Source of the DNA: Sediminibacterium sp. TEGAF015 | Lineage (GTDB): Bacteria; Bacteroidota; Bacteroidia; Chitinophagales; Chitinophagaceae | Length of the DNA: 64,000 nucleotides | NCBI RefSeq assembly: GCF_025997995.1 | Contig: NZ_AP026683.1 | Span: forward strand, 1,612,501 to 1,676,500 | Reading direction: 5' to 3' | Shown: positions 52,634 to 62,503 of the stretch, piece after piece | Layout: each line of letters opens with the position of its first letter | Position numbering within the stretch: position 1 is the first letter of the stretch | Position numbers and translations under genes: made by a program | Notes under the pieces: model-generated | The model's database searches: none | What the model was told of the DNA's origin: nothing | What the model saw: the letters and a program-made list of their open reading frames with translations, nothing else

Positions 52634-54814
52634 TTATTGTTTTATACGATCTAATTCTGCACTAGAACCCGATTCTCGATCTCTAGCACTTTTGATTTTA
52701 CTATTGCCTAATTTGATACTAATTCCTAGGGTAATATTTCTGCTCTCCCATTTACGGTAGGTTGTAAGATCCAAGGTATTGGTTAGGGCCCTCTGTTCCC
52801 AGCGTTGTGTATTCAACAAATCTGTAATGGCAATTTTCAATGTGGCCCTATCGTTGAATAGCTTTTTGCTAAATCCCAGATTTATGCTACCCAAAGCCTT
52901 CGATTGATAAATAGTAGTGGCATTTTGAAAATTATACCAGCCACTGATATCCGCATTCCAATTCTTTCCTAAAGAAAAATTTTGGCTCATGTACCCATTG
53001 ATACCCCAACTGCTTTGCGAACGATTTTCAATCGTACCAAAACCATTTAATAAAACTGCATAGGATTGATAAAAGGGGGATAGACTCAAGTACATATTCC
53101 ACCAATTATTGACAGCAATTGGACTGCTAATACTGATGTTTAACATTTTTCTGGTTCCTGCATTTTGTGGTATTAAAACGGTCTTTTTTCCTATTTGATA
53201 AGTCAATTGTTCCATATAATTACTGGTTACACCGTATTGTACTTTAATATTTGTTGCATATTTATAGGTGTAACTGATTTCAGCACCATACGTGATTTGC
53301 GGAATCAAATAGGGGTTTCCTTGTTCACTATTAAAAGCATCTAACTGATAGATAAATGGATTTTGGTCTTGATAATTGGGTCGGTCAATTCGCTTGGTTA
53401 ACGCAAATCCCAATTGATGGTTTGGACTAATTTGGTATTGGACAAATACCGTTGGAAATACATTTAGATAACTCGTATCGGGCTTTTGCGATTGTATTTT
53501 ATTTAATGCTGTAGACAGCCCATTCACCCGGGTTTGCTCAGCACGCAAGCCTGCCTGTAAAGACCAATTATTCAGTTTTGCCTGGACACTGAAATAAGCA
53601 GCATGAATAAATTCTTTAAACTCAAACTGATTGGATTTACCAGAATCAGCTATCCACTGAGCATTGGATATTTGACGAACCAACAATTCGTTATTAGAAA
53701 GAGAATAAACTGATTTCAAACCAGTTTCCAACTTAATTTGGTTCGTTAATTGTTGTGTATAATCTGCACGAATACTCCGGATTTGAATTTGCACAGAAGC
53801 GTCATTATGTATCGCATTATTTAATCTGTTTAAACCAGTTACTGAACCTGCATTAATATTGACTAGATTGTTCAAAGCAGAATAAAACTGGGTATAATCC
53901 GCATCAATATTTAAACTTTGCTTTTGTCCATTCACCCATCTGTAATTCGCATTAAAATTGTTCCGCTTAATATTGCTTGGGGCATCGCTTAATGTAAATA
54001 CATTGCTATCGATAGCACCCGAGGTTTGGATAGTTGTGAGATTGCTGTTCATCATATTGGTAAACCGCGCGTTTTGAACCCAGAGTAAACCAATCGTGGT
54101 TTTTTTATTCAAAGCATAGTCCAAGCCAAGCCTACTATTGTTGCCCCCAAAATCATCTTTCTCTATTCCACGCTGAACCATTTGATGACCAGGATACATG
54201 CGGTCATTATTTGCTATGGTTTCTTGATATCCTTTATTGAATCCCACATTCCCAAACCAATTCCACTTGTTTTTTCGAAAGTTCAGATTCGTTGAAATTG
54301 TTTTACGGCTATGGGTACTCTGTATGAAATTCCCGTTTATAGACCCATTAAATCCATTGGTTAAACTTTTCTTCAAAATAATATTGATGATACCAGCATT
54401 GCCTGATGCATCATATTTGGAAGACGGATTGGCAATGATTTCGATTTCTTTAATATTGTCCGATTCAATACTTTTTAACAATTGCGCCAGATCCTGGGAT
54501 GATAGTTGTGTATTCTGGTTGTCAATCAAAACCGTAACCCCGTTTTTGCCTCCCATTTGAATTTGTTCATTCGGGTCAACTACCACACCTGGTGCTGTTT
54601 TTAAAATGTCCAATGCATTTTGACCCGCAGAAGAAGGCCTTGCTGCCACATTCATCACAGTTTTATCTACTAGATTTTTAATAAAGGGTACGGTTGATAC
54701 GACCGTAACAGCGCTAATGGTTTTTGCTTTTAGCGTATCTGACACTACTGGCACTTGTGCATTCAAATGCGTTGTGATAATCCATAGTCCCCAAAAAAGA
54801 ATTGTTTTTCGCAT
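52634..54814 (-). CDS. TonB-dependent outer membrane receptor (plug plus beta-barrel)
   Basis: A 726-aa outer membrane protein. After a signal peptide (about 1-19, ending LNAQ) comes a plug domain (about 50-150) with DILKTAPGVVVDPNEQIQMGG and EIEIIANPSSKYDASGNAGI, then a beta-barrel (about 170-726) of the OMP_b-brl_3 type. The N-terminal carboxypeptidase-like domain found in many Bacteroidota receptors is absent. There is no SusD-like partner gene next to it, so it is not a typical SusCD pair. It could take up iron chelates, vitamins or peptides; the substrate cannot be told. The neighbouring AraC-type membrane regulator, reading in the same direction upstream, is a possible controller, and an inverted repeat lies between them. 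Confidence 0.9.
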   Translation of the reverse strand: MRKTILFWGLWIITTHLNAQVPVVSDTLKAKTISAVTVVSTVPFIKNLVDKTVMNVAARPSSAGQNALDILKTAPGVVVDPNEQIQMGGKNGVTVLIDNQNTQLSSQDLAQLLKSIESDNIKEIEIIANPSSKYDASGNAGIINIILKKSLTNGFNGSINGNFIQSTHSRKTISTNLNFRKNKWNWFGNVGFNKGYQETIANNDRMYPGHQMVQRGIEKDDFGGNNSRLGLDYALNKKTTIGLLWVQNARFTNMMNSNLTTIQTSGAIDSNVFTLSDAPSNIKRNNFNANYRWVNGQKQSLNIDADYTQFYSALNNLVNINAGSVTGLNRLNNAIHNDASVQIQIRSIRADYTQQLTNQIKLETGLKSVYSLSNNELLVRQISNAQWIADSGKSNQFEFKEFIHAAYFSVQAKLNNWSLQAGLRAEQTRVNGLSTALNKIQSQKPDTSYLNVFPTVFVQYQISPNHQLGFALTKRIDRPNYQDQNPFIYQLDAFNSEQGNPYLIPQITYGAEISYTYKYATNIKVQYGVTSNYMEQLTYQIGKKTVLIPQNAGTRKMLNISISSPIAVNNWWNMYLSLSPFYQSYAVLLNGFGTIENRSQSSWGINGYMSQNFSLGKNWNADISGWYNFQNATTIYQSKALGSINLGFSKKLFNDRATLKIAITDLLNTQRWEQRALTNTLDLTTYRKWESRNITLGISIKLGNSKIKSARDRESGSSAELDRIKQ

Positions 54815-54884
54815 GGAGTTGTTTTATGGCTGCAAGATGCCTCAGAACATATCCATACCCGCCTCATATCATTATTTGAGACCA

Positions 54885-54901
54885 TTTGATAAGGTATCAA
54901 A
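54885..54901. repeat. Inverted repeat upstream of the TonB receptor gene
   Basis: TTTGATA and TATCAAA, 7-bp perfect arms separated by AGG, in the 125-base gap between the receptor gene (70 bases away) and the AraC regulator gene. It has no T-tract, so it is more like an operator than a terminator. Confidence 0.4.
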
Positions 54902-54939
54902 AAATGAAGCACTGTAAATCAACCACTTAGGATGTTAAA

Positions 54940-56175
54940 TTATTTAATTTGATACGTTTTGGGATTGTCACCTGTGAATTTTTTAAAGGCTCTATTAAAA
55001 GTAGCTTTACTGTTAAAGCCTGCATCATAAGCAAGGCTCATTATGGTTAAGTGAGCCAATTCAGGATTTGATAGTTGTTCTTTTACCTCCAACACCCGAT
55101 ATTGATTAACGAAATCATTGAAGTTCTTCTCAAAACTCCGGTTGATTATTTTTGATAAAAAAGAGGGATTGGTCCCCATATGACTGGCAAGATCGCTCAA
55201 AGTAAGTTCTGGATTCCGGTATAGTTTTTCCGTCACCATTGCCTTTTCCAGCTTTTCTTTCCATTCGGGCGGGACTAAACTGTCGGGAGTTTGAATACCG
55301 CCATCTAGTTGGGTACTTATCGTGGTTTCATGTATATTACCGTCTGAAATTGTATTGAATTCTGGTCTGTCAGCGGGTTCAGTATCCATTGTTTGGTATC
55401 GGTAAAAGTCAACATCAAATTTTTTCCTTTGCTCAATGGAATTTGCATATCCGGTTATTCCAATATAATAGAAAATAAAAGCAAACAACAAATAATACCA
55501 CCAGGTATCCTGGTACCCTATATCGAAACCCAGCAGTCGTAATCCATCCAAAGTAATGGTAGCAAAAAAGTAGAGGAAGCAGGCAATCAAAAAATTTCTA
55601 ACCCAGGTAAAATGCAAATTATCTGCATAAGAAAGCTCCTGAACAATAAAAGCACGATAGTTTAAATAATATCGAAGACTCAGCAACAAATAAACCATCA
55701 AACTAAAAAAACCAATTACCTGGTACCAGGTGTCAAAGTCAGGATCAGTTTGCCCATCCATTAAATAATAACGCTTCAAAATAAGTCGGTCTGTTACCGC
55801 AACTACTATCGTCCATATAATATACAGCGTTCCGGGTATAAAATGATAGCTGTCTTTTTTAGAAAAAACAAAAGAAGGGTTTAACAAAGATTTGATATAG
55901 AAAAAAATAGCAGGTCCCATCAAAAGCGTATGATTCATAGGAAAGTAGAACATAAAATTTCTACACTCCATACATTCCCAGCCCCAATACCAGCCAGCAA
56001 ATCCCAGCATCCAGGGGCAGATGTACAGCACACTCATTAATAGGATGAATCCCAGCCAATTGTCTGATGCTCTTTCATGCTGATATGCTTTCCGGAATAA
56101 CAAGAAAGCATAAACCAGCCCATGAAAGAAAAAAATCAACAATAAACCACTCCGCCAGTTAAAATCAAAATACAT
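54940..56175 (-). CDS. AraC-family regulator with N-terminal membrane domain
   Basis: A 411-aa protein with seven or eight transmembrane helices in residues 1-240 (such as LLIFFFHGLVYAFLLF) and an AraC-type DNA-binding domain at the C-terminus (about 310-411). The latter has two helix-turn-helix units: LTLSDLASHMGTNPSFLSKIINR and LTIMSLAYDAGFNSKATFNRAFKKF followed by TGDNP. Such membrane-embedded AraC proteins are frequent in Bacteroidota and sense an unknown signal. It reads towards the TonB receptor, which it may control. The S9 peptidase gene lies upstream, separated by a terminator, so it has its own promoter; none is obvious. Confidence 0.9.
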   Translation of the reverse strand: MYFDFNWRSGLLLIFFFHGLVYAFLLFRKAYQHERASDNWLGFILLMSVLYICPWMLGFAGWYWGWECMECRNFMFYFPMNHTLLMGPAIFFYIKSLLNPSFVFSKKDSYHFIPGTLYIIWTIVVAVTDRLILKRYYLMDGQTDPDFDTWYQVIGFFSLMVYLLLSLRYYLNYRAFIVQELSYADNLHFTWVRNFLIACFLYFFATITLDGLRLLGFDIGYQDTWWYYLLFAFIFYYIGITGYANSIEQRKKFDVDFYRYQTMDTEPADRPEFNTISDGNIHETTISTQLDGGIQTPDSLVPPEWKEKLEKAMVTEKLYRNPELTLSDLASHMGTNPSFLSKIINRSFEKNFNDFVNQYRVLEVKEQLSNPELAHLTIMSLAYDAGFNSKATFNRAFKKFTGDNPKTYQIK

Positions 56176-56202
56176 ATACCCAATATACCTTATTTAAATT
56201 AC

Positions 56203-56233
56203 AAAAAAGCCACCCATAAAAATGGATGGCTTT
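56203..56233 (-). terminator. Rho-independent terminator of the DPP-IV-type peptidase gene
   Basis: Stem AAAGCCA/TGGCTTT (7 bp) plus a further CCAT/ATGG-like pairing after one mismatch, followed on the minus strand by six T. It lies 20 bases past the peptidase stop and just upstream of the AraC gene start. Confidence 0.85.
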
Positions 56234-56253
56234 CTATATGTTCAGATTAAAGC

Positions 56254-58416
56254 TTATCGCAACATTCCTTTGGGTACTTCTTTTTCCAATAAATGTTTAT
56301 AGATAAACTTGGTCTTCAAATTATTGAAATGGTTTCCTTTAAGACCACCCCATCCATGTCTTCCACCAGGATACAACATGAATTCAAAATCTTTTCCCTT
56401 GTCTTGTAAGGCACTTACCAGTTGAATGCTATTCTGCATATGAACATTATCGTCCATTGTTCCATGAACCAATTGTAAAGTTCCTTTGAATTTGTCAACA
56501 TGAGTTAAAACACTGCTGCTCTTGTATCCATCCGGATTTTCTCCAGGAGTATCCATGAACTTTTCTGTGTAGTGACTATCATATAAACTCCAGTCAACTA
56601 CTGATCCACCTGCCATTGCATGGGTGAATACAGAAGAACCATAGGTTAACGCATAAGTACTCATATAACCTCCGTAGCTGAATCCGGTAATGGCAATTTT
56701 TGCAGGATCTGCATAGCCTTTCTGGATAAACCATTTCGCCATTTGCATATAGTCCTGCATTTCCCAGAAACCTAAATTGCGGTGCATATAATTTACCCCT
56801 GCTTTTCCAAAATGCCCACTGGCACGGTGGTCAAATTTCACATGAATCAATCCTTCCTGCGCATACATTTCACGGGTTGCATTCCAGGACCATCTGTCCC
56901 AGGTATTACCTGCATTAGGACCTCCATAAATGTCTACCAGCATAGGATACTTCTTGTTAGGGTCCATATTGGCAGGCCAGGTTACCTGAGCAGGTAACTC
57001 AAATAAGCCATCCGCACTTTTAATTCGAATGAATTCAGTTTTGGCAATCTGGTATTCACCCATGGCTGAACCCTTTGCATCGCCCAACTCACGAACAATT
57101 TTACCTTTATTATCTACCAAACTCATTTTGAATGGAGTGGTGGTATTGCTATAGGTAGTTACAAAATATTTACCGTTGGGAGACAGTTTTGCTTGAGAAT
57201 GATCATAATCTCCGAATGTGAGGCGCTTTAATTCAGCACCATTTAATTTAACACTGTATAAATCTACACGAGCAGTATTTTCCTTTCCTCTGGCAGTAAA
57301 ATATACAAGGCCATTTTTCTCATCTATCAATTCAGTACTTAAGACGGTAAACTCGCCAGAAGTAATCGGGTTGATTAAGCTACCATCATTGTTGTGCAGG
57401 TATAAATGGTTCCAGCCTGTTTTATCACTTTCCAAAATAAAGGCAGGCTTTGATTTTAGGAAAGTAAATCGTTGCCCTGCTCTGTCCTCTAAATCAACCC
57501 AGGTTTTTTGTTGCTCTTCGTACATGATTTTTTTTGCGCCAGAACCAGGATTCACATCAAATATTTTCAGATGATCCTGCCCCCTGTTGATCCATTGTAC
57601 CAATAAACTGCTTCCATCAATTCTCCAAACAGGCCAGCCAAAGTACTGGTCTTCTTTGGGATTAAAATCGGCCCAGGTTGTATTGCCTCCGTCGGCAGGA
57701 ACAAAACCCAGTTTTACTTCCGGATTCTTATCTCCCGGTTTTGGATAACGGGTTTCTTCAATAAAGCCATGCTGTCCTTCACTGCTATAGATAGGGAACA
57801 TCGGAACCATGCTTTCATCAAAATGCATGTAAGCTAATTGCTTGCTGTTGGGATTCCACCAGAAAGCACGATAGCGGGTCCCTCTTCCAAATATTTCTTC
57901 CCAATACACCCAGCTGGCATACCCATTCAGGGAAGTGCTTGACCCTGTATTGGTTAAGCGGGTCTCTTTTGAAGTAGGAATATGATACGTATACAAATCG
58001 TTCGACTTAGTATAAGCTATGTAAGCACTATCAGGAGAAAAAGTTGGATTTTTTTCTTCAGCAGCATCAAAAGTAATTTGCTTTTCAACCTCTCCGTCTT
58101 TGTAAAACAAATCTCCTTTTTTAACAGAAACAGATTTAGCCGGAGGAGCTGCCCCTTTCATCTGATCAGGTGTTGCCATACTCAGCTTTCCTGTTTTTAC
58201 TTCCATCACATAATTCTTGCTGGCAGAATCCGGATGGATTTTCTGATTCAAAATAACCCGATCATCATCCAGCCATTTCATAAAGCGAGGAAGTGGATTC
58301 TGAAAGTTTTCCGGCAATTTATTGGCCATTAGATCAGCTTTACTGATCATTTTGTTCTGCGCCATGGAAGGAGCTGCCAAGAGCGTCATCCCCATGGAAA
58401 ATATCAATTTATTCAT
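56254..58416 (-). CDS. Secreted S9-family prolyl dipeptidyl peptidase (DPP IV-like)
   Basis: A 720-aa serine peptidase that releases Xaa-Pro dipeptides. A signal peptide is present (about 1-19, ending SMAQ). The eight-bladed beta-propeller (about 50-460) contains YWEEIFGRGTRYRAFWWNPNS, with the conserved WEE-like Glu region that anchors the N-terminus of the substrate. The alpha/beta-hydrolase domain follows (about 470-720): Ser in GFSYGGYMS (about 575), Asp in HGTMDDNVH (about 653) and His in GGRHGWGG (about 685), all present. It probably acts in the periplasm on imported oligopeptides, together with the Xaa-Pro aminopeptidase at 12-14 kb. Its upstream neighbour is the BamA-like gene (57-base gap, same strand). 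Confidence 0.94.
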   Translation of the reverse strand: MNKLIFSMGMTLLAAPSMAQNKMISKADLMANKLPENFQNPLPRFMKWLDDDRVILNQKIHPDSASKNYVMEVKTGKLSMATPDQMKGAAPPAKSVSVKKGDLFYKDGEVEKQITFDAAEEKNPTFSPDSAYIAYTKSNDLYTYHIPTSKETRLTNTGSSTSLNGYASWVYWEEIFGRGTRYRAFWWNPNSKQLAYMHFDESMVPMFPIYSSEGQHGFIEETRYPKPGDKNPEVKLGFVPADGGNTTWADFNPKEDQYFGWPVWRIDGSSLLVQWINRGQDHLKIFDVNPGSGAKKIMYEEQQKTWVDLEDRAGQRFTFLKSKPAFILESDKTGWNHLYLHNNDGSLINPITSGEFTVLSTELIDEKNGLVYFTARGKENTARVDLYSVKLNGAELKRLTFGDYDHSQAKLSPNGKYFVTTYSNTTTPFKMSLVDNKGKIVRELGDAKGSAMGEYQIAKTEFIRIKSADGLFELPAQVTWPANMDPNKKYPMLVDIYGGPNAGNTWDRWSWNATREMYAQEGLIHVKFDHRASGHFGKAGVNYMHRNLGFWEMQDYMQMAKWFIQKGYADPAKIAITGFSYGGYMSTYALTYGSSVFTHAMAGGSVVDWSLYDSHYTEKFMDTPGENPDGYKSSSVLTHVDKFKGTLQLVHGTMDDNVHMQNSIQLVSALQDKGKDFEFMLYPGGRHGWGGLKGNHFNNLKTKFIYKHLLEKEVPKGMLR

Positions 58417-58473
58417 GGAACAATTTTTGAACCGTGAATATAATGAATCTGCTGTAAGCGGGTGTGGATTGAA

Positions 58474-59610
58474 TTAAAATGCTTCGTTGAGTCTGATGTA
58501 ATAGGCTCCACCCTCTGTGCCGTTTCTGGCATAGTCGAGGCGGAGTATCATTCTGTTTTTCTTATTGACTACAAAGCGCAAGCCCATGCCTCCCGCTTTC
58601 AGTAAATTGGATGTTGAATAATTCCCGATAGACTGGTCAATAAAGCCTGCGGAACCAAAAGCTGCTGCAGATATCCATTTCCAGATAGGAAAACGATATT
58701 CAGCCTGCAAAGCTGTGTAGGATTTGTCTCTGAAACGTCCGGTAAAATAACCGCGCATTAACAAGGAACCGCCTACACGAGGCAATTCGCGAACAGGCAC
58801 ATTGCCTGTGGTATGAATACTACTCAACTGAAAAGCCAACGTGCTATTTGGGCTTAGTGGAAAATATTTGCGAAGGTCTAAGAACCAGGTATTGTAATCA
58901 AAAGGATTGTTTTTAAGAGAAATATTTCTTGCGTAATAGAATTCCGCAAAGCTTCCGCTGTGTGCACTGAACGGAAAATCACGGCCTTCATACAAGATAG
59001 CGGGTCCAATCCCAAGGGTTTTACTGCCATTGATACCGGCAACGTTTTGTTCTGATGGGGTCAATGGTCTTTTATTTACCACCTGGTACACATCATTATA
59101 ATCCAGCTTCAATCCTGCGTACCATTTATTTCTTAATAGCCTATAGGTTCTGGATTCCAGGAAAATACGGCTATAGTCTTGTGGCAAAAAATTAGCTTCT
59201 GCAACCGTATGGTTACCTATGCCCCAAAAACGATCGTTATAGGTACTGTACCCTGCAGAACCCCGGTACACGAATCTTTCCCCTCTGGTAAAAACCTGCC
59301 ATGTTCCTTTTATTTCAATTTGTCCCTTAGTACTATAAGTAAACTGACCATGCAAATAAGACCCCCTTGCCTCACTGTCTTTTTCTTTAGCATTGAAAAA
59401 ATATTCCAATGCACCTCCAATACGTATCCCCGTTTCAGGAGTAGAAGTAAAAATGGGAATAGGAACTACTCTTAAATTCATCAAAGGCAGAGAATCCGGA
59501 TTGATGAAGTTCCTGAACGTTTTTTTAGGGCTTGGCACTTGTGCTTCCTGGGCATTCACGCTAACACTTACAGCAAGGGCAAAGCCCAGAAAAATTTTAG
59601 ATAACGACAT
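58474..59610 (-). CDS. BamA/TamA-family outer membrane barrel protein without POTRA domains
   Basis: A 378-aa outer membrane protein with a signal peptide (about 1-20, ending VNAQ). It then has a 16-strand-type barrel of the surface antigen D15 family. The characteristic GGSLLMRGYFTGRF (about 281-294) corresponds to the RGF/Y motif of loop 6, and it ends in aromatic Phe. No POTRA repeats precede the barrel, so it is not the essential assembly factor; the role is unknown (autotransporter-like partner or lipid transport). Its first 14 bases overlap the 3' end of leuS, which suggests co-transcription with leuS; the DPP-type peptidase follows 57 bases downstream. Confidence 0.85.
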   Translation of the reverse strand: MSLSKIFLGFALAVSVSVNAQEAQVPSPKKTFRNFINPDSLPLMNLRVVPIPIFTSTPETGIRIGGALEYFFNAKEKDSEARGSYLHGQFTYSTKGQIEIKGTWQVFTRGERFVYRGSAGYSTYNDRFWGIGNHTVAEANFLPQDYSRIFLESRTYRLLRNKWYAGLKLDYNDVYQVVNKRPLTPSEQNVAGINGSKTLGIGPAILYEGRDFPFSAHSGSFAEFYYARNISLKNNPFDYNTWFLDLRKYFPLSPNSTLAFQLSSIHTTGNVPVRELPRVGGSLLMRGYFTGRFRDKSYTALQAEYRFPIWKWISAAAFGSAGFIDQSIGNYSTSNLLKAGGMGLRFVVNKKNRMILRLDYARNGTEGGAYYIRLNEAF

Positions 59611-62383
59611 TGATCATTCTACCTTTTACGAAAATGAATTTTTTTACAGGTTTACCTTCCAGCCATTTTTGTACCAACTCATTCGCCAGTACTTCTTTTT
59701 CTGCTTCATCCGACTCCATGTCTACAGGCAAGTTTATATTGGTTCTTACCCTTCCATTAATACTTACCGGATAATCCTTAGAAGACTCCTGAACATAAGA
59801 TGCATTAAACACAGGGAATGTTGCATCCAACACAGAACCTTCGTTGCCAATCAGGTGCCAGAGTTCCTCACTGATATGAGGCGCATAAGGTGTTAACAGA
59901 ATCAATACCTGTTCTAATATAGCTTTCTTATTGCATTTCAGTTCTGCCAGTTCGTTCACGCAAATCATGAATGTACTTACAGCAGTATTGAAACTAAATC
60001 GTTCTGTATCTTCCTGAATTTTTAAAATGGTTTTATGCAATACTTTCAATTCAGCGGGATTGGGACTGTCTTCGTTCCAGACTTTTCCCTTTAACTCATC
60101 ATAAAACAAACGCCAGAGCTTCTTCAGAAAACGGTGAACCCCTTCAATCCCTTTGGTATCCCAGGGTTTGCTCTGGTCAACAGGACCTAAGAACATTTCA
60201 TACATACGGAAAGTATCTGCGCCATATTTCTCTACCAATACATCCGGGTTAACGGTATTGAATTTGCTCTTCGACATTTTTTCTACTTCAGCCCCGCAGA
60301 GGTATTTGCCGTTTTCCAACACAAAACTGGCGTTGGCATACTCCCCATTTCTCCATGCTTTGAAAGCATCCAAATCCAATTCAAATCCATCAACAAAATT
60401 TACATCCACGTGCAATGGTATAGTTTCGTATTGATTAAGTAGTCCCGCAGAAATAAATTCATTAGGATTCTGTTTATTTCGATATACAAATCTGGAACTA
60501 CCCTGAATCATTCCCTGATTCAACAATTTTCTAAAGGGCTCATCAAAACCAATATGCCCTAAATCGAACAATACTTTGGTCCACATTCTGCTGTACAACA
60601 AATGTCCCACTGCATGTTCTGTTCCTCCGATATACAGATCTACCTGATTCCAGTAATCACTTACATTTCTATCGCAGAAATTTTCTTTGTTGTGTGGATC
60701 CATATAACGCAGGAAATACCAGCTACTGCCCGCATAGCCAGGCATGGTATTGGTTTCTAGTGCACCACCCGGAACAACCGCATCATACTGATGAATCCAT
60801 TCCGGAATATTGGCCAGCGGTCCTTCTCCTTCCGGACCAGGCGCATAACTATCCACTTGTGGCAAAGTCAATGGCAGTTTAGATTCATCCAAAGGATAAG
60901 CAATCCCATCTTTCCAGATGATTGGGAATGGTTCTCCCCAATAGCGTTGTCTACTAAACGCCGCATCGCGCATTTTATAATTCACTTTGCGTTTGCCAAT
61001 ACCCATTTCCACCAACTTGTCAATCACAATAGCAATGGCATCTTTTAACAAAATCCCATTCAAAAATTCTGAATTGCTCAGTGCCACTTCTTTGGTTGAA
61101 TTAGCCTCTTCGCCGTTGAAATGTTCTCCAATAATATTAGTGATAGGAATATTGAAATGTTTGGCAAACTTGAAATCTCTTTCGTCACCACAAGGTACCG
61201 CCATGATGGCGCCTGTTCCATAACCAGCCAATACATATTCAGAAATCCAGATGGGTATTCTTCTTTGGTTAAAAGGATTCAATGCATAAGCGCCGGTGAA
61301 GCAACCAGTAATTTTCTTTTCTGCCTGACGCTCTCTGTCACTGCGGCTTTTCACGTAAGCAATATAGGCTTCAACTGCCTCTTTTTGTTCAGGTGTAGTT
61401 ATCTGATTAATTAATTCGTGTTCTGGTGCCACCACCATAAAGTCTACCCCAAAAATGGTGTCGGGTCTTGTTGTGTATACGCGAAGCTTGCTCCCTGCTT
61501 CCTGATTGGCAATGGTAAAATCAATTTCCGCCCCATAAGATTTTCCAATCCAGTTGGTCTGCATTTCGCGCATTGCTTCACTGAATTCAATTTGATCTAA
61601 GCCGTCGATTAATCGATCCGCGTATTCGGTAATGCGCAGGTACCACTGACGCAGTTTTTTCTTAACCACCGGATGACCACCCCGCTCACTTAAACCATTC
61701 ACCACTTCATCGTTGGCCAATACAGTACCCAGGGCCTCACACCAGTTTACCTCTCCGTAACCGCAGAAAGCCAAACGATACTGCATTAAAATATCCTGCT
61801 GCTCCTTTTCTGAAAATGATTTCCACTCTGCAGCGGTAAAAGACAATTGATCATTGGCAGGACATGGATGCACGTTGTTTCCTTCTTTTTCAAAAGAAGC
61901 AATAAGTGCTGCGATGGGTGCAGCTTTTTGAAGTTGGCGGTTGAAAAAGGAATTGAACAACTGCAGAAAAATCCACTGTGTCCATTTATGGTAATCTGGT
62001 TCACAGGTTCTTACTTCCCTGCTCCAGTCATAGGAAAATCCAATATTGTCTAATTGCTTTCTGAAATTATTAATGTTCTGCACGGTACTCACGGCCGGAT
62101 GTACGCCGTGCTCAATGGCATACTGTTCAGCAGGTAATCCAAATGCATCATATCCCATAGGATGCAACACATTGAACCCCTTTAGTCTTTTATAGCGACT
62201 GAAAATATCAGAGGCAATATATCCTAAAGGATGCCCCACATGCAATCCTGCTCCACTTGGATAAGGGAACATGTCTAGTACATAATACTTGGGTTTATTG
62301 CTGTTATTGGGAACCTTGTATGCCCCGGATTGTTTCCAGGATTCCTGCCATTTTTGTTCAATCGCTCTGAATTGATAGTCCAT
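59597..62383 (-). CDS. leuS: Leucine--tRNA ligase
   Basis: Charges tRNA-Leu; class I synthetase with CP1 editing domain, 928 aa, longer than the 860 usual in Proteobacteria. Motifs: HIGH-type HVGHPLGYIASD (about 47-58), CP1 threonine-rich TTRPDTIFGVDFM (about 300) and the acidic Asp in GYGTGAIMAVPCGDERD, and KMSKS in VEKMSKSKFNTVNPD (about 700). A Bacteroidota-type insertion of about 70 residues follows the CP1 entry (about 145-215, APIAALIASFEKEGNN). The C-terminal anticodon-binding domain includes LLTPYAPHISEELWHLIG. The start is the ATG at 62383 (MDYQFRAIEQKWQ). The BamA-like gene overlaps its end. A TACATTTG promoter box lies 83 bases upstream. Confidence 0.97.
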   Translation of the reverse strand: MDYQFRAIEQKWQESWKQSGAYKVPNNSNKPKYYVLDMFPYPSGAGLHVGHPLGYIASDIFSRYKRLKGFNVLHPMGYDAFGLPAEQYAIEHGVHPAVSTVQNINNFRKQLDNIGFSYDWSREVRTCEPDYHKWTQWIFLQLFNSFFNRQLQKAAPIAALIASFEKEGNNVHPCPANDQLSFTAAEWKSFSEKEQQDILMQYRLAFCGYGEVNWCEALGTVLANDEVVNGLSERGGHPVVKKKLRQWYLRITEYADRLIDGLDQIEFSEAMREMQTNWIGKSYGAEIDFTIANQEAGSKLRVYTTRPDTIFGVDFMVVAPEHELINQITTPEQKEAVEAYIAYVKSRSDRERQAEKKITGCFTGAYALNPFNQRRIPIWISEYVLAGYGTGAIMAVPCGDERDFKFAKHFNIPITNIIGEHFNGEEANSTKEVALSNSEFLNGILLKDAIAIVIDKLVEMGIGKRKVNYKMRDAAFSRQRYWGEPFPIIWKDGIAYPLDESKLPLTLPQVDSYAPGPEGEGPLANIPEWIHQYDAVVPGGALETNTMPGYAGSSWYFLRYMDPHNKENFCDRNVSDYWNQVDLYIGGTEHAVGHLLYSRMWTKVLFDLGHIGFDEPFRKLLNQGMIQGSSRFVYRNKQNPNEFISAGLLNQYETIPLHVDVNFVDGFELDLDAFKAWRNGEYANASFVLENGKYLCGAEVEKMSKSKFNTVNPDVLVEKYGADTFRMYEMFLGPVDQSKPWDTKGIEGVHRFLKKLWRLFYDELKGKVWNEDSPNPAELKVLHKTILKIQEDTERFSFNTAVSTFMICVNELAELKCNKKAILEQVLILLTPYAPHISEELWHLIGNEGSVLDATFPVFNASYVQESSKDYPVSINGRVRTNINLPVDMESDEAEKEVLANELVQKWLEGKPVKKFIFVKGRMINVVI

Positions 62384-62466
62384 CTTGCCTGCCCTTTTTA
62401 TTTATTTGCGTTTCTTTAACGCCTGCCGAGAAATATTCGCTTATTTTCAGGGCAGGTTTAAGGGTG

Positions 62467-62474
62467 CAAATGTA
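62467..62474 (-). promoter_or_regulatory. Putative -7 promoter box of leuS
   Basis: TACATTTG on the minus strand, an exact TAnnTTTG match in the 175-base leuS/ftsX gap, 83 bases before the leuS ATG. The nearest minus-strand TTG is only 13 bases upstream. Confidence 0.4.
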
Positions 62475-62495
62475 AGTCATTAGCCGTCAAAACCC

Positions 62496-62503
62496 TACAT
62501 TTG
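62496..62503 (+). promoter_or_regulatory. Putative -7 promoter box of the ftsX operon
   Basis: TACATTTG, an exact TAnnTTTG match 55 bases before the ftsX ATG, with a hairpin (ACCGCTG/CAGCGGT, 62523-62541) in the resulting leader. No -33 TTG. Its sequence is identical to the leuS box on the other strand, with 21 bases between the two. Confidence 0.4.

Noticed and set aside
57982..58332. 116-aa plus-strand frame inside the S9 peptidase gene
   Set aside because: Antisense to a firmly identified gene; Phe/Ser/Arg-rich translation without domain.
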